DNA from: Deltaproteobacteria bacterium
GTDB lineage: Bacteria; Desulfobacterota; Desulfobulbia; Desulfobulbales; SURF-16
Assembly: GCA_016219175.1 (NCBI GenBank)
Contig: JACRCD010000020.1
Location: 1-64,000 of the forward strand
Length of the DNA: 64,000 nt
Direction: 5' to 3'
Shown here: positions 46,036-54,248 of the stretch, in pieces
How positions within the stretch are numbered: position 1 is the stretch's first letter
Layout of the letters: every line of letters begins with the position of its first letter
Notes under the pieces: generated by a model
What the model saw: the letters and a program-made list of their open reading frames with translations, nothing else
Databases searched by the model: none
Told to the model about the DNA's origin: nothing
Made by a program: the position numbers and the translations under genes

Positions 46036-46945
46036 TTGGGCGTACAGCGCATGATCTACTGTTCATTCATCGGGCAAAAAGATTTTGACATGAAAGTCAT
46101 AAAAATTGTGCTGGGGGCTCTCCTATTCCTGCACTCGTTCAAAGTAGGCGCTCTTGATTGGCAGGACAGCCCACAAGTGGACCATCTGTTTCGCAGTGCA
46201 GGCGTAACGGGCACATTTGTCCTTTATGACGTAACACAACACCAATTGATTGGTTACAACCGTGAGCGAGCCTACACGCCGTTCATTCCAGCTTCCACTT
46301 TTAAGGTTGCCAACACCCTCATAGGATTGTCTGTCGGCGCGGTAAAGAGCATTGATGAAACTCTGCCTTATGGCGGGAAACCTCAACCCGTCAAGGCATG
46401 GGAAAAAGACATGAGCCTGCGTGAGGCCATCGCCCTCTCTAACGTGGCCATCTACCAGGAACTCGCCAGACGTATCGGGCTTGAGCGCATGCGCGATTCC
46501 TTGGTCACGATGAGCTACGGAAATGCGGAAATAGGGATGATTGTTGATCGGTTTTGGCTGGTCGGCCCTTTGAAAATAAGCGCAGTGGAACAAACAGAGT
46601 TTCTCGCCAGCTTGGCTGAAGGAACATTGCCATTCCCAAAAACACAACAAGAAGAGGTGCAGGAATCTATCAGGCTGGAACAGCAGGATAACTGGACGCT
46701 TTATGGCAAGACCGGTTGGGAGAACTTTCCGAATCCGGGAGTAGGCTGGTGGGTCGGCTGGGTAAAGCAGGGCGGCCATGTATATGCCTTCGCGTTGAAT
46801 ATTGATATGCGGGAGGCAGCCGATGCTGTTAAACGTATCGAGCTGGGCAAAGCCAGCCTCAAAGCGCTCGGTGTAATATGAACTGCCCAACCAATCATTC
46901 CACCGGACCTGCGCAAAAAGCCGCGCAGTCCGGTGAATTCAAACG
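46036..46945 (+). mobile_element. Predicted integron gene cassette carrying blaOXA-like gene
   Basis: A core site GTTGGGC (46035-46041, consensus GTTRRRY) lies just upstream of the beta-lactamase. Downstream an attC-like hairpin opens with GCCCAAC, the exact complement of that core site, and closes with another core site GTTATAT (46945-46951). By the cassette rule, recombination points fall after the first G of each core site. No integrase or attI was recognised in the window. Confidence 0.75.
46090..46881 (+). CDS. Class D (OXA-type) beta-lactamase
   Basis: The 263-residue protein has a signal peptide (about 1-21, ending VGA) and the class D motifs: STFK (Ser69, Lys72), S-x-V (SNV, 117-119), YGN (143-145), the FWLVGPLKIS segment and KTG (207-209). 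It should acylate and hydrolyse beta-lactams in the periplasm; all catalytic motifs are intact. ATG 46090 is chosen because it starts the signal peptide; an open frame to 46033 crosses the cassette core site. The gene lies inside a predicted integron cassette. Spectrum cannot be deduced. Confidence 0.93.
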   Translation: MKVIKIVLGALLFLHSFKVGALDWQDSPQVDHLFRSAGVTGTFVLYDVTQHQLIGYNRERAYTPFIPASTFKVANTLIGLSVGAVKSIDETLPYGGKPQPVKAWEKDMSLREAIALSNVAIYQELARRIGLERMRDSLVTMSYGNAEIGMIVDRFWLVGPLKISAVEQTEFLASLAEGTLPFPKTQQEEVQESIRLEQQDNWTLYGKTGWENFPNPGVGWWVGWVKQGGHVYAFALNIDMREAADAVKRIELGKASLKALGVI

Positions 46946-46951
46946 TTATAT
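46885..46951 (+). other. attC recombination site
   Basis: The 67-bp site has R-double-prime GCCCAAC (46885-46891) and R-prime GTTATAT (46945-46951). Between them CACCGGAC/GTCCGGTG and TGCGC/GCGCA arms fold into a long stem with an A-rich apical loop (AAAAAGCC) and an extra unpaired base in the stem. This is the structure expected of integron attC sites. Confidence 0.8.
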
Positions 46952-46987
46952 TAGACTGATCGTATTAATCAAAAGGCCACCAATTAC

Positions 46988-48178
46988 ATGAGCAAGAACA
47001 GCCAAAATCGCAGATTAAATAAGAAAAAACTGAAAGCATCAAAGCTCAAACAAAAGGAAGAAATTATCAAATCTCGATACGGAAGGATTGGTGAAATTTA
47101 TTGTGATGAATCAGGAAATACCGGCACAAACTTATTGGACTCATCCCAACCAGTATTTGTATTAGGTTCATGTGATTTTACTGAAAGTGAATGTAAAAAG
47201 CTCCTCGCCCCTTTGGTGTCGAGAAATGCCGATGAAATAAAGTTTGTTAATCTAAAAAGAAAAGCTTCTGGTCAAGATGCAATAGTAAATATATTCAAAA
47301 ATCGGCTAGTTACACCTCGGCGATTAATGTTTTCTGTAATGCATAAAAAATTTGTCACTGTAACAAAAATTGTAGATGACTTGATAGAAAACACATTGAG
47401 CAGAGAAGGTTTTGATCTATACCAAGGTGCCCGGAATGTAGGTTTGTCAAATCTATTGTTTGCAGTTATCCCATCATTCTGTGGCCAAGTCGAATTTGAC
47501 ACCTTACTTGAACGTTTCATGGCAATGACCAAGAAAAGAGACAATGAAAGCATAGAAAGTTTTTATGCTCAAATTGAACAACTAAATAAAATATCTGTAG
47601 AAAAAGGACACAATCTAACTGAGGAAATAACTCTATTATTATCAACAAAAAAATATGTTCATGACATATTCAAAACGTTACCTAAAGATAGCAACAATCC
47701 AGCTGTACCTGCACTTTTCGCTTTGTCGTATTATTGGGGAAGACTTTATACTAAAGGAATAAATATCAAGCATGACAATTCAACGCCAGTGGAACAGCAG
47801 AAACAACTTTTGGCCCATTTCAGTGACATGAGCCAACAAAAAGTTAAATTTGGTTATGGTATTAGAGAATTTGAATTGCCGCTTAAGGTAAGAAAAATTG
47901 ATTTTTTGGATTCAAAAGATAACTATCGACTTCAGTTAGTTGACGTTTTTACAAGCTGCTTCGCATACTGGCTTAAACATAAAATTGAAGATGATAGCAC
48001 TGATACATTTTATAAAAAGTTAGAGAATATCCCCTTCGAGCAATATCTAAAAAACAATGTTTGGCCCTCACTAGATGTAACTCCTGAGTCACTTGGTGCT
48101 GATCCTTTTGAAATCAAAGAAAACCCTGCGGATGTTACTGCCAGTTTTTTACACCGGGCAGAAGCAAAGAGTGAATAA
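46988..48178 (+). CDS. DUF3800 domain protein
   Basis: The 396-residue protein has a basic N-terminus (about 1-35), the DUF3800 opening motif IYCDESGNTG (about 37-46), and the late motif YRLQLVDVFTSCFAYWL typical of this RNase H-like fold. Base composition is much more AT-rich than the flanking chromosome, indicating transfer. It starts 36 bp after the attC core site GTTATAT, and the complementary ATATAAC follows its stop, so it is probably the second cassette of the array. Role unknown; DUF3800 proteins are frequent in mobile and defence contexts. Confidence 0.8.
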   Translation: MSKNSQNRRLNKKKLKASKLKQKEEIIKSRYGRIGEIYCDESGNTGTNLLDSSQPVFVLGSCDFTESECKKLLAPLVSRNADEIKFVNLKRKASGQDAIVNIFKNRLVTPRRLMFSVMHKKFVTVTKIVDDLIENTLSREGFDLYQGARNVGLSNLLFAVIPSFCGQVEFDTLLERFMAMTKKRDNESIESFYAQIEQLNKISVEKGHNLTEEITLLLSTKKYVHDIFKTLPKDSNNPAVPALFALSYYWGRLYTKGINIKHDNSTPVEQQKQLLAHFSDMSQQKVKFGYGIREFELPLKVRKIDFLDSKDNYRLQLVDVFTSCFAYWLKHKIEDDSTDTFYKKLENIPFEQYLKNNVWPSLDVTPESLGADPFEIKENPADVTASFLHRAEAKSE

Positions 48179-48188
48179 TTAACTGAAA

Positions 48189-48195
48189 ATATAAC
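48189..48195 (+). other. Left half of a truncated attC (second cassette)
   Basis: ATATAAC is the exact complement of the core site GTTATAT that begins this cassette at 46945, and it sits 10 bp after the DUF3800 stop, where the attC should begin. No matching right arm or closing core site follows; the sequence turns into a tandem repeat at 48202. Confidence 0.6.
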
Positions 48196-48201
48196 CAGCC
48201 C

Positions 48202-48280
48202 ATAAAGGGATAAAGGAAAGGGATAAAGGGATAAAGGGATAAAGATAAAGGGATAAAGATAAAGGGATAAAGATAAGGGA
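48202..48280. repeat. Tandem repeat (GGGATAAA units)
   Basis: Repeated GGGATAAA and GATAAA units fill this stretch, directly left of the transposase element. It separates the broken attC from the inverted repeat at 48283. Confidence 0.85.
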
Positions 48281-48282
48281 AT

Positions 48283-49238
48283 GGGGTCGGGCCACGCTAA
48301 CTATTTAAAAGCAAAAGCAATAAGTATCAATTTGTACCCATATTTCAGTTTATAATGGCGATTTTGATGTCGAAAATACAAATATAATATAGATGATTCT
48401 ATTGGCGTAATGGCAAGGGCAAAGAGGCATTATCTTCCAGGACAAATATGGCATCTTACTCACCGATGCCATAAAAGAGAATTCCTGCTCAAGCTAGTGA
48501 TGGACACAGGCGGAAGTGGGTTCAATGGCTATTTGAGGCAAAAAAACGGTATGGGTTGGTGATACTGAATTATGCGGTGACCTCGAATCATGTCCATTTG
48601 CTCGTCCTGGATGAAAAGGGAAGAGACGTCATCCCTCAATCAATCAAGTTAGTGGCAGGAAGGACTGGGCAAGAATACAATTTGAGAAAAAACCGGAAAG
48701 GAGCTTTCTGGGAAGACCGTTATCACGCAACAGCTGTAGAATCTGAACAGCACCTGCTCAGGTGTCTTGTATGCATTGACTTGAATATGGTGCGTGCCGG
48801 CGTAGTCTCTCATCCGTCAGAATGGCCTTTCGGTGGTTATGGAGAAATTCAGGAGCCACGCCGAAAATCTGTGTTGATAGCATATCAAAAGCTTGCTGGC
48901 CTGGCAGGTTTTGCAACGTATGATGCTTTTCGGAAAACGCACAAAGAGTTGATAGACGAAGCCCTGACGCATGCGGGCACCTTCCGTCAAAGACAAAGTC
49001 AATGGACTGAGAGCATAGCGGTGGGGAGTAGAAGTTTTACCGAGATGATCAAAGAGAAATTGGGAATATTAGCCAAAGGACGCAAAATTCTTGAAAACGA
49101 GGCAGGATTTCAACTTCGGGAAAGCATGGGAACCTATATTGCCAATTTTGATGGCAAAAAAGACGATATAGGGGCTCAAAACGCCTATTATTGGGATCTT
49201 AATTATTGATTTCCAAATAGTTACCGTGGCCCGACCCC
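48283..49238 (+). mobile_element. REP-associated transposase element with inverted repeats
   Basis: 24-bp inverted repeats at 48283-48306 and 49215-49238 (starting GGGGTCGGGCCACG, 23 of 24 matching) flank a single IS200/Y1-like transposase gene. Such palindromes beside a RAYT gene are the hallmark of REP/RAYT units. Simple tandem repeats adjoin both ends (48202-48280 and 49239-49310). Confidence 0.75.
48410..49209 (+). pseudogene. REP-associated tyrosine (Y1/IS200-like) transposase, frameshifted
   Basis: Frame 2 from ATG 48410 encodes the normal RAYT start (RAKRHYLPGQIWHLTHRCHKREFLLK). Near 48500 the homologous sequence moves to frame 1 (RRKWVQWLFEAKKRYGL...), which stays open to 49209 with the HUH motif SNHVHLLV and the signature GAFWEDRYHATAV, CIDLNMVRAGVV. 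A one-base indel in the 48495-48505 region is the simplest explanation. A downstream start at 48556 would lose the N-terminal domain. The enzyme is likely inactive unless the indel is a sequencing error. Confidence 0.8.
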
Positions 49239-49310
49239 AGCGGGCCAGCGGGCAGCGGGCAGCGGGCCAGCAGCGCTTCCCAGCGGCCCAGCGGCCCAGC
49301 GGCCACCCAG
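49239..49310. repeat. GC-rich low-complexity tandem repeat
   Basis: Units of CAGCGGGC and then CCCAGCGG follow directly after the right inverted repeat of the transposase element. Confidence 0.8.
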
Positions 49311-49394
49311 CAGGGATCTGTGAGGGGGCGGTCGGGTAACTGGCCGTCCTACCTCGATGCTCCCTTAAACTTACTTGCAAAATCTATATTTCTG

Positions 49395-49412
49395 ATGCAT
49401 ATTAATATGCAT
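49395..49412. promoter_or_regulatory. Palindromic operator of the vapBC operon
   Basis: An 18-bp perfect palindrome (ATGCATATTAATATGCAT) lies 31 bp before vapB, with a further TGCATAT half-site at 49420. VapB antitoxins normally repress their own promoter through such sites. Confidence 0.65.
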
Positions 49413-49442
49413 AATTAGTGCATATATAGAGGGGGTGCGAAA

Positions 49443-49637
49443 ATGAGAACAACGTTAAATATTGAAGACGCTCTTGTTGAAAGAGCATCAAAACTTACAG
49501 GAATAAACGAAAAAACAGCACTTATCCGCAAGGGGCTTGAAGCCCTGATTAGTCTCGAGAGTAGCAAGCGTTTGGCTGCACTTGGGGGAAGCGAGAAAAA
49601 GATCCGGATGCCAAGGCGACGAAGATCGGAGCTATAA
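49443..49637 (+). CDS. vapB: VapB-type antitoxin
   Basis: The 64-residue protein starts MRTTLNIEDALVERASKLTG, the ribbon-helix-helix opening of the VapB/DUF2191 family, and ends with a basic tail. A GGGGGTG ribosome-binding site precedes the ATG. It is followed one base later by the PIN toxin gene. Confidence 0.85.
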   Translation: MRTTLNIEDALVERASKLTGINEKTALIRKGLEALISLESSKRLAALGGSEKKIRMPRRRRSEL

Positions 49638-49638
49638 A

Positions 49639-50004
49639 GTGATTCTTGCCGACACAAATGTTTGGATCAAACATTTCAGAGAATCTGATGCCGAACTTAT
49701 TTCTCAATTGAATATTGGTTTTGTTGCATGCCATCCGTTTATTATCGGAGAATTAGCCTGTGGCAACTTAGGCAACCGAGCAGAAATTTTGATGCTTCTC
49801 CAGGCGCTTCCTTCGTCACCTGTTGTTGAGATAACAGAAATTTTGGAATTTATCGAAAATTACTCACTAATGGGGCACGGCCTTGGATACGTAGATATCC
49901 ATTTATTAGCTTCTGCAATTATAGGAAATGTGGTTCTTTGGACTTTTGATCGACGTCTCCATGAAGCAGCGGCAGAATTGGGCGTCTCATATTCAAGGAG
50001 CTAA
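49639..50004 (+). CDS. vapC: VapC-type PIN-domain toxin
   Basis: Starting at GTG 49639, the 121-residue product has the PIN acidic residues: ILADTNVWI (Asp about 5), IIGELACG (Glu about 42), and GYVDIHLLASA (Asp near 90), with WTFDRRL near the C-terminus. PIN toxins are Mg-dependent RNases that often cut initiator tRNA or rRNA. The start one base after the vapB stop implies coupled translation. It belongs to the AT-rich accessory island. Confidence 0.88.
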   Translation: MILADTNVWIKHFRESDAELISQLNIGFVACHPFIIGELACGNLGNRAEILMLLQALPSSPVVEITEILEFIENYSLMGHGLGYVDIHLLASAIIGNVVLWTFDRRLHEAAAELGVSYSRS

Positions 50005-50131
50005 CCATGTTATTGCCCGAGGCATTGAACGCCGGAAAATCTTTCGGTCCAGTGTCCAGAAAGGACTGCCTGGATTTTTTGCGCAGGCTGTCAATGAATC
50101 AGCTTCATTGGCCGCGCCCGCTGAAGATTAG
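50003..50131 (+). pseudogene. Remnant of a second Y1/RAYT transposase
   Basis: Right after vapC the sequence encodes NHVIARGIERRKIFRS, the N-terminal signature of another RAYT subfamily. After a frame change the next segment reads SRKDCLDFLRRLSMNQ, the continuation expected in such proteins. The gene ends by 50131, so only about 40 residues remain. Confidence 0.6.
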
Positions 50132-50184
50132 TGTTAGTCGCCGAATAAGATCAAAGCATTGACTTTATCTGTAGCTGTGGTATT

Positions 50185-50208
50185 CTAAGATCAAAACAAT
50201 GATCTTAG
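50185..50208. promoter_or_regulatory. Inverted repeat upstream of the ATPase gene
   Basis: CTAAGATCA (50185-50193) and TGATCTTAG (50200-50208) are exact complements 6 bp apart, ending 9 bp before the ATPase start. A related AAGATCAAAGCATTGA occurs at 50146. This may be an operator or overlap the ribosome-binding site. Confidence 0.5.
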
Positions 50209-50217
50209 GTGAATAAG

Positions 50218-51654
50218 ATGAAAAAAGTGCCATCAGAACAAGTAATTAAACGCCTCAAAATCGAAAACCCCTGGTGGGAAATACAGAAAATTCCCAAAGC
50301 ATATCTTTCTTTTAGACCACGAGCTTATCTCGGTCTGTTTTATCCGTTGGTGCATACAAAAAAAATTCGTAGAGCAACTGTCCTGATGGGGCCAAGGCGA
50401 GTCGGAAAGACAGTAATGCTTCACCACACTATTCAAAACCTTATTGATGGTGGCTGTGAACCCAAAAAAATAGGATATTTCTCTGTCGATCACCCTATCT
50501 ATAATGGTTTAGGGCTGGAGGAATTACTGGAACTTTTTTCCGAGGCAACAGGAACCAATTTCAACGAGGAAGAGTGTTATATTTTTTTTGACGAAATACA
50601 ATACCTTAAGAATTGGGAAAATCACCTTAAAGTTCTCGTGGATCGACTGCCAAACTTAAAATGCACTGTCTCCGGGTCAGCCGCCGCAGCACTGCGCTTA
50701 AAAAGCGCCGAGTCAGGCGCTGGAAGATTTACAGATTTTTTGTTACCGCCATTAACATTCCATGAGTATCTTGAATTGTTAGGGAAAAATCATCTTGTAA
50801 CACCTCCCGAGATAGAAGATGGTTTTTTTTCATCTGAAAATATTGACGCCCTAAATGAAAGCTTCATTCATTATCTTAACTATGGGGGCTACCCAGAGGT
50901 TATTTTTTCGGAAATAATTCAAGCAGACCCTGGTCGCTTTATCAAAAACGATATTATCGACAAAGTCCTTCTGAGGGATTTGCCTGGCTTGTACGGTATT
51001 CAGGACATACAGGAATTGAATTACCTGTTTACGACACTGGCGTTTAATTCATCAAACGAAGTATCATTGGAGGAATTGTCTAAATGGTCAGGGGTAGCCA
51101 AAAATACAATCAAAAAATACATAGAGTATTTGGAGGCAGCATTCCTTATTAGAACTGTGCACAGAATCGACAGAACCGCAAAGCGCTTCAAGCGTGCTAA
51201 TTTTTTTAAAGTTTATTTGACTAACCCATCTATTAGAAGTGCTTTGTTTTCACCTATTACAAGTTCTGATGACGCAATAGGTCCACTTTCCGAAACTGCA
51301 ATCTTTTCTCAATGGTTTCATTCTGACACCCCACTTTATTACGCAAGGTGGAAAAACGGAGAGGTCGATATTGTTCTTTTAAATGAAAGGCTTAAGGCGA
51401 TGTGGGCTATAGAAGTTAAGTGGACCGATCGTTTTTTTCACAAACCTCAAGATCTTAAGAGTCTAATTCAATTTTGCCACTCAAATAATATAAATGATGC
51501 TGCCGTAACCACTTTAACAAAATCAGGGAAATTGACCTTTGATAATATTCATTTCGACTTTATCCCCACAAGTATTTATTGCTATACCGTTGGATATAAT
51601 ATCGTAAAAGGAAAACAAAATATTAGAGAAGGGCTAACCAGCGTGTCAACCTGA
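50218..51654 (+). CDS. AAA_14/DUF4143 ATPase
   Basis: The 478-residue protein has Walker A GPRRVGKT (about 60-67), Walker B CYIFFDEIQYL (about 122-132), an AAA_14 core and a C-terminal DUF4143 region ending in a PD-(D/E)xK-like stretch (GEVDIVLL...AIEVKW). Such proteins are widespread, mobile and of unclear function. ATG 50218 has AGGTG 6 bp upstream and is preferred over GTG 50209. AT-rich composition groups it with the accessory island. Confidence 0.85.
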   Translation: MKKVPSEQVIKRLKIENPWWEIQKIPKAYLSFRPRAYLGLFYPLVHTKKIRRATVLMGPRRVGKTVMLHHTIQNLIDGGCEPKKIGYFSVDHPIYNGLGLEELLELFSEATGTNFNEEECYIFFDEIQYLKNWENHLKVLVDRLPNLKCTVSGSAAAALRLKSAESGAGRFTDFLLPPLTFHEYLELLGKNHLVTPPEIEDGFFSSENIDALNESFIHYLNYGGYPEVIFSEIIQADPGRFIKNDIIDKVLLRDLPGLYGIQDIQELNYLFTTLAFNSSNEVSLEELSKWSGVAKNTIKKYIEYLEAAFLIRTVHRIDRTAKRFKRANFFKVYLTNPSIRSALFSPITSSDDAIGPLSETAIFSQWFHSDTPLYYARWKNGEVDIVLLNERLKAMWAIEVKWTDRFFHKPQDLKSLIQFCHSNNINDAAVTTLTKSGKLTFDNIHFDFIPTSIYCYTVGYNIVKGKQNIREGLTSVST

Positions 51655-51729
51655 CCGCAAGAAGCGCGGCGGCGCTGACGCGGCAAATCCGGTGGGCGGG
51701 GCAGGTTACCCTTTATAGGTTTTTTCTTG

Positions 51730-52140
51730 TCACTCCTCAGCCGGCCCGCCCCGACGGGTTGCATTCTGGGCGATTGCCTCATTGATCATGCGCACCAGTT
51801 CGTTGATCTCCACCGGTTTCATGAGGTAATCAAACAGGCCGCGGTGCATGCCCTCGATGCCGTCGGAGGTCGAGCCGTGGGAGGTGGCGATGATGACCTG
51901 GATGGATGGGTCATGCGCTTTGATCAGATTAAGGGCTTCGAGCCCATTCACCCCGGGCATTTTCAGGTCCAGAATTACGACCTCGGGCCTCCAGCCTGAT
52001 TTTATCAGGGCCATGGCCTCATTGGCGTCACCCGCTGATTTGGCGTGAAAGCCGCGCAGTTCGAGACATTCGACAACCGTCTCGGCAAAATCCAGCTCAT
52101 CATCAACAATAAGTACCTTGTGTTCGCTTGTCGCCGTCAT
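51730..52140 (-). CDS. Response regulator receiver protein
   Basis: The 136-residue protein is a receiver domain (DDELDF at 13-18, Asp58 in VILDLKMPGVNG, switch in IIATSHGS, Lys in YLMKPVE) with a short charged tail. Its start overlaps the kinase stop by 4 bp (ATGA), so it is the cognate partner of that kinase. It is the last gene of the leftward operon that starts with the sigma-54 activator. Confidence 0.92.
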   Translation of the reverse strand: MTATSEHKVLIVDDELDFAETVVECLELRGFHAKSAGDANEAMALIKSGWRPEVVILDLKMPGVNGLEALNLIKAHDPSIQVIIATSHGSTSDGIEGMHRGLFDYLMKPVEINELVRMINEAIAQNATRRGGPAEE

Positions 52141-53882
52141 TTTTTCACCAGGGGTTTAGTGGGAAAGGTGAGGATGAAGGTGGCGCCGCTTCCGACCTCG
52201 CTCTCGACCTGGATCTCTCCCTGTAGTTTTTTGACAATCCCGTAAGTGATGGAGAGCCCCAGGCCGGTTCCCTGTTTGTTTTCACCGGTCTTGGTGGTGA
52301 AGAAGGGTTCGAATATTTTATTGCGCACCTCGGGGGGCATGCCGGGGCCGTTATCGGAAATGGCGATCTGGATGGAGCCGCTGTCGTTTTGCCGGGTGGT
52401 GATCAGGATGTTGCCGTTTTTGCCCGCCGCATCGATGGCGTTATTGGTGATGTTAAGCAGGATCTGCTGGAGCTGGCCCTGGTCGCTGGTTATGGAGGGC
52501 AAGTCCGCCTGCAGGTCCTGCACAATCGCGATATTTTGGTACAGGGCCTCTTTTTCAAGAAAACTCAAGACCTCGCCAATCACCTCATTGACCTGGACCG
52601 GCTCTTGTCTGACCTCCATCCGCCGGGCAAAGCTGAGCAGCCGGTGGGTGATTTTCTGGCTCCTGTTCACCGCGTTATTCACTGACTCAAGCTGGTTCAT
52701 GAATTTATCCCGTTTGGCGAAGGTTGTTTCGTGTTCCAGCAGGTCTTGCATCAGCTGGGCTTTGGCTCCGATAATGGCCAGGGGGTTGTTGATCTCATGG
52801 GCCACCCCGGCGGCCAGCCTGCCGATGGAGGCCAGCCGGTCGGAATGTTCGGTCTGGGCGATCACGGCTTCGCGGAGTTCATCCGAGTTGCGGATCGAGG
52901 CAGCCACAAAGCCTGCGATGCGGTACACGGAAAAGATAATAATAACCGCGCAGACGCAGAAGGTGATGAGCAGCTGCTGTTTGAATTTCCGCCATGATAA
53001 CTTGTCGCCGTACTGCTGCTGCTCAAGCACCAGAATCCACGGCGTATCCTTGATGGCGGTGTAAGTGCGGATAACATTCTTGCTGCCGCGCTGATCGTGC
53101 ATGAGCACAACCCCTGTCGGCAGGCCGATGTCGGGCAGGGACATCTTGTCATTGACCTTGCCGTAGAAGTTGGATCTGCTCTGCAGCACGCCTTCCTGGC
53201 TGACCAGGAAGGCGTCGCTTGCTATTTCCGAGTTGACCGTGGCGATAAAGCGGTCCAGGGTCTCCGTGTCGACGCTGGCCCGCAGAACCCAATTCCCCTC
53301 GCTGCTGTCAGCCATTTTTCTGCTTACGGCCACGACAAAATGGGGGAAATTGCGAAACCCCATGAATACCTCGCTGATATAGCTCTTCTGGGCCAGGGTT
53401 TTATTATACCAGAAACTGTCGCGGTAATTTTTCCCCGCCAGGTTAAAGGCGCCGGAATAGGCGCGCTGCACTCCATCGGGACCGATGACGCTCAGGTCGA
53501 CAATACCGCGATTCTCCTGTTTGAGTTTTTCAAAAACCCCATCCAGCATTTTCTGGTCAATCAGTTCCTGGAAGGTGTAGGCCTCGGAAATAACGGAAAT
53601 GGAGAGGCGCAGCTTCTCCAGGAAGGTTTCGATGTTCTGCTGGGCGCCCATGGTGCTCCAGGTCGCGGCATTGTTGGTGTCCTCCTTGAGCAGCTGCCGG
53701 TACTGATAAAAGCTCAGTCCTGCCGTAACCAGCACCGGGGTCATGGCCACAAAAAACATGATCAGCCGCAATCCCCGGCGCAGGCAGTGGTAGCGCTCCC
53801 GGGCCGGAAGATTTAAGTCGTTGATGTTGCAGGGGAAGGCGTATTTTTTAAAGGGGTTGGTGGAACACGATACGGGCTTCAT
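52137..53882 (-). CDS. Membrane sensor histidine kinase with Cache-type sensor
   Basis: The 581-residue protein has TM1 at about 38-58, a double-Cache-like periplasmic region (FSYNKTLAQKSYISEVFMGF-like strands, about 60-285), TM2 at about 300-320, HisKA with GVAHEINNPLAIIG (His362) and HATPase_c (GQLQQILLNITNNAIDA, ISDNGPGMP, GTGLGLSI). It resembles the kinase at 57525-59243. ATG 53882 overlaps the NifX-like stop by 4 bp; an in-frame extension upstream is rejected on that basis. Confidence 0.9.
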   Translation of the reverse strand: MKPVSCSTNPFKKYAFPCNINDLNLPARERYHCLRRGLRLIMFFVAMTPVLVTAGLSFYQYRQLLKEDTNNAATWSTMGAQQNIETFLEKLRLSISVISEAYTFQELIDQKMLDGVFEKLKQENRGIVDLSVIGPDGVQRAYSGAFNLAGKNYRDSFWYNKTLAQKSYISEVFMGFRNFPHFVVAVSRKMADSSEGNWVLRASVDTETLDRFIATVNSEIASDAFLVSQEGVLQSRSNFYGKVNDKMSLPDIGLPTGVVLMHDQRGSKNVIRTYTAIKDTPWILVLEQQQYGDKLSWRKFKQQLLITFCVCAVIIIFSVYRIAGFVAASIRNSDELREAVIAQTEHSDRLASIGRLAAGVAHEINNPLAIIGAKAQLMQDLLEHETTFAKRDKFMNQLESVNNAVNRSQKITHRLLSFARRMEVRQEPVQVNEVIGEVLSFLEKEALYQNIAIVQDLQADLPSITSDQGQLQQILLNITNNAIDAAGKNGNILITTRQNDSGSIQIAISDNGPGMPPEVRNKIFEPFFTTKTGENKQGTGLGLSITYGIVKKLQGEIQVESEVGSGATFILTFPTKPLVKK

Positions 53883-54238
53883 GGGTTTTTTCCTGGGGTG
53901 GGGATCGCGGGAAAACCGACGATCTCCCCTGACTTTAATATGCCTTTGCACGCCTTCTGCAGCGCAAGTTCCGCGGGGGCGATCACTCTGTCAATTACCT
54001 TGATTTTTTTCCACAGCAGATATTGATAATGGGTGTCCTCGATACCGCCGCATACCACGGCATTGATGTTTTCCTTCAGGATGAGGCTGCACAGTTCATC
54101 GGCCGAAGGTTCGGGCAGGACAAAGGTCTTGAATTTGTCAGCCATGCGGCCATCCTCGGCCTCGGCGATGAGGACCTTGGTGGTGAGATCAAAGCGCGGG
54201 GCAATATTATTTTCCAGCAGGGTCAGCAGGATCTTCAT
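53879..54238 (-). CDS. NifX/NifB-type dinitrogenase-cofactor-like domain protein
   Basis: The 119-residue protein has the NifX/NafY/MTH1175-like fold: start MKILLTLLENNIAPRFDLTTKV, FVLPEPSADELCSLI, VVCGGIEDTHYQYL, and DRVIAPAELALQKACKG. In nitrogen fixation such proteins carry FeMo-cofactor precursors, but stand-alone members without nif genes are common. Being in an operon with a sigma-54 activator and kinase suggests a regulatory or Fe-S-related role here. The start codon at 54238 is close to the activator stop (54249). Confidence 0.78.
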   Translation of the reverse strand: MKILLTLLENNIAPRFDLTTKVLIAEAEDGRMADKFKTFVLPEPSADELCSLILKENINAVVCGGIEDTHYQYLLWKKIKVIDRVIAPAELALQKACKGILKSGEIVGFPAIPTPGKNP

Positions 54239-54248
54239 GCGCCACTCC

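Noticed and set aside
49239-49442. Treating vapBC as a third integron cassette
   Set aside because: No core-site pair complementary to each other was found around vapBC, so its cassette status is unsupported.
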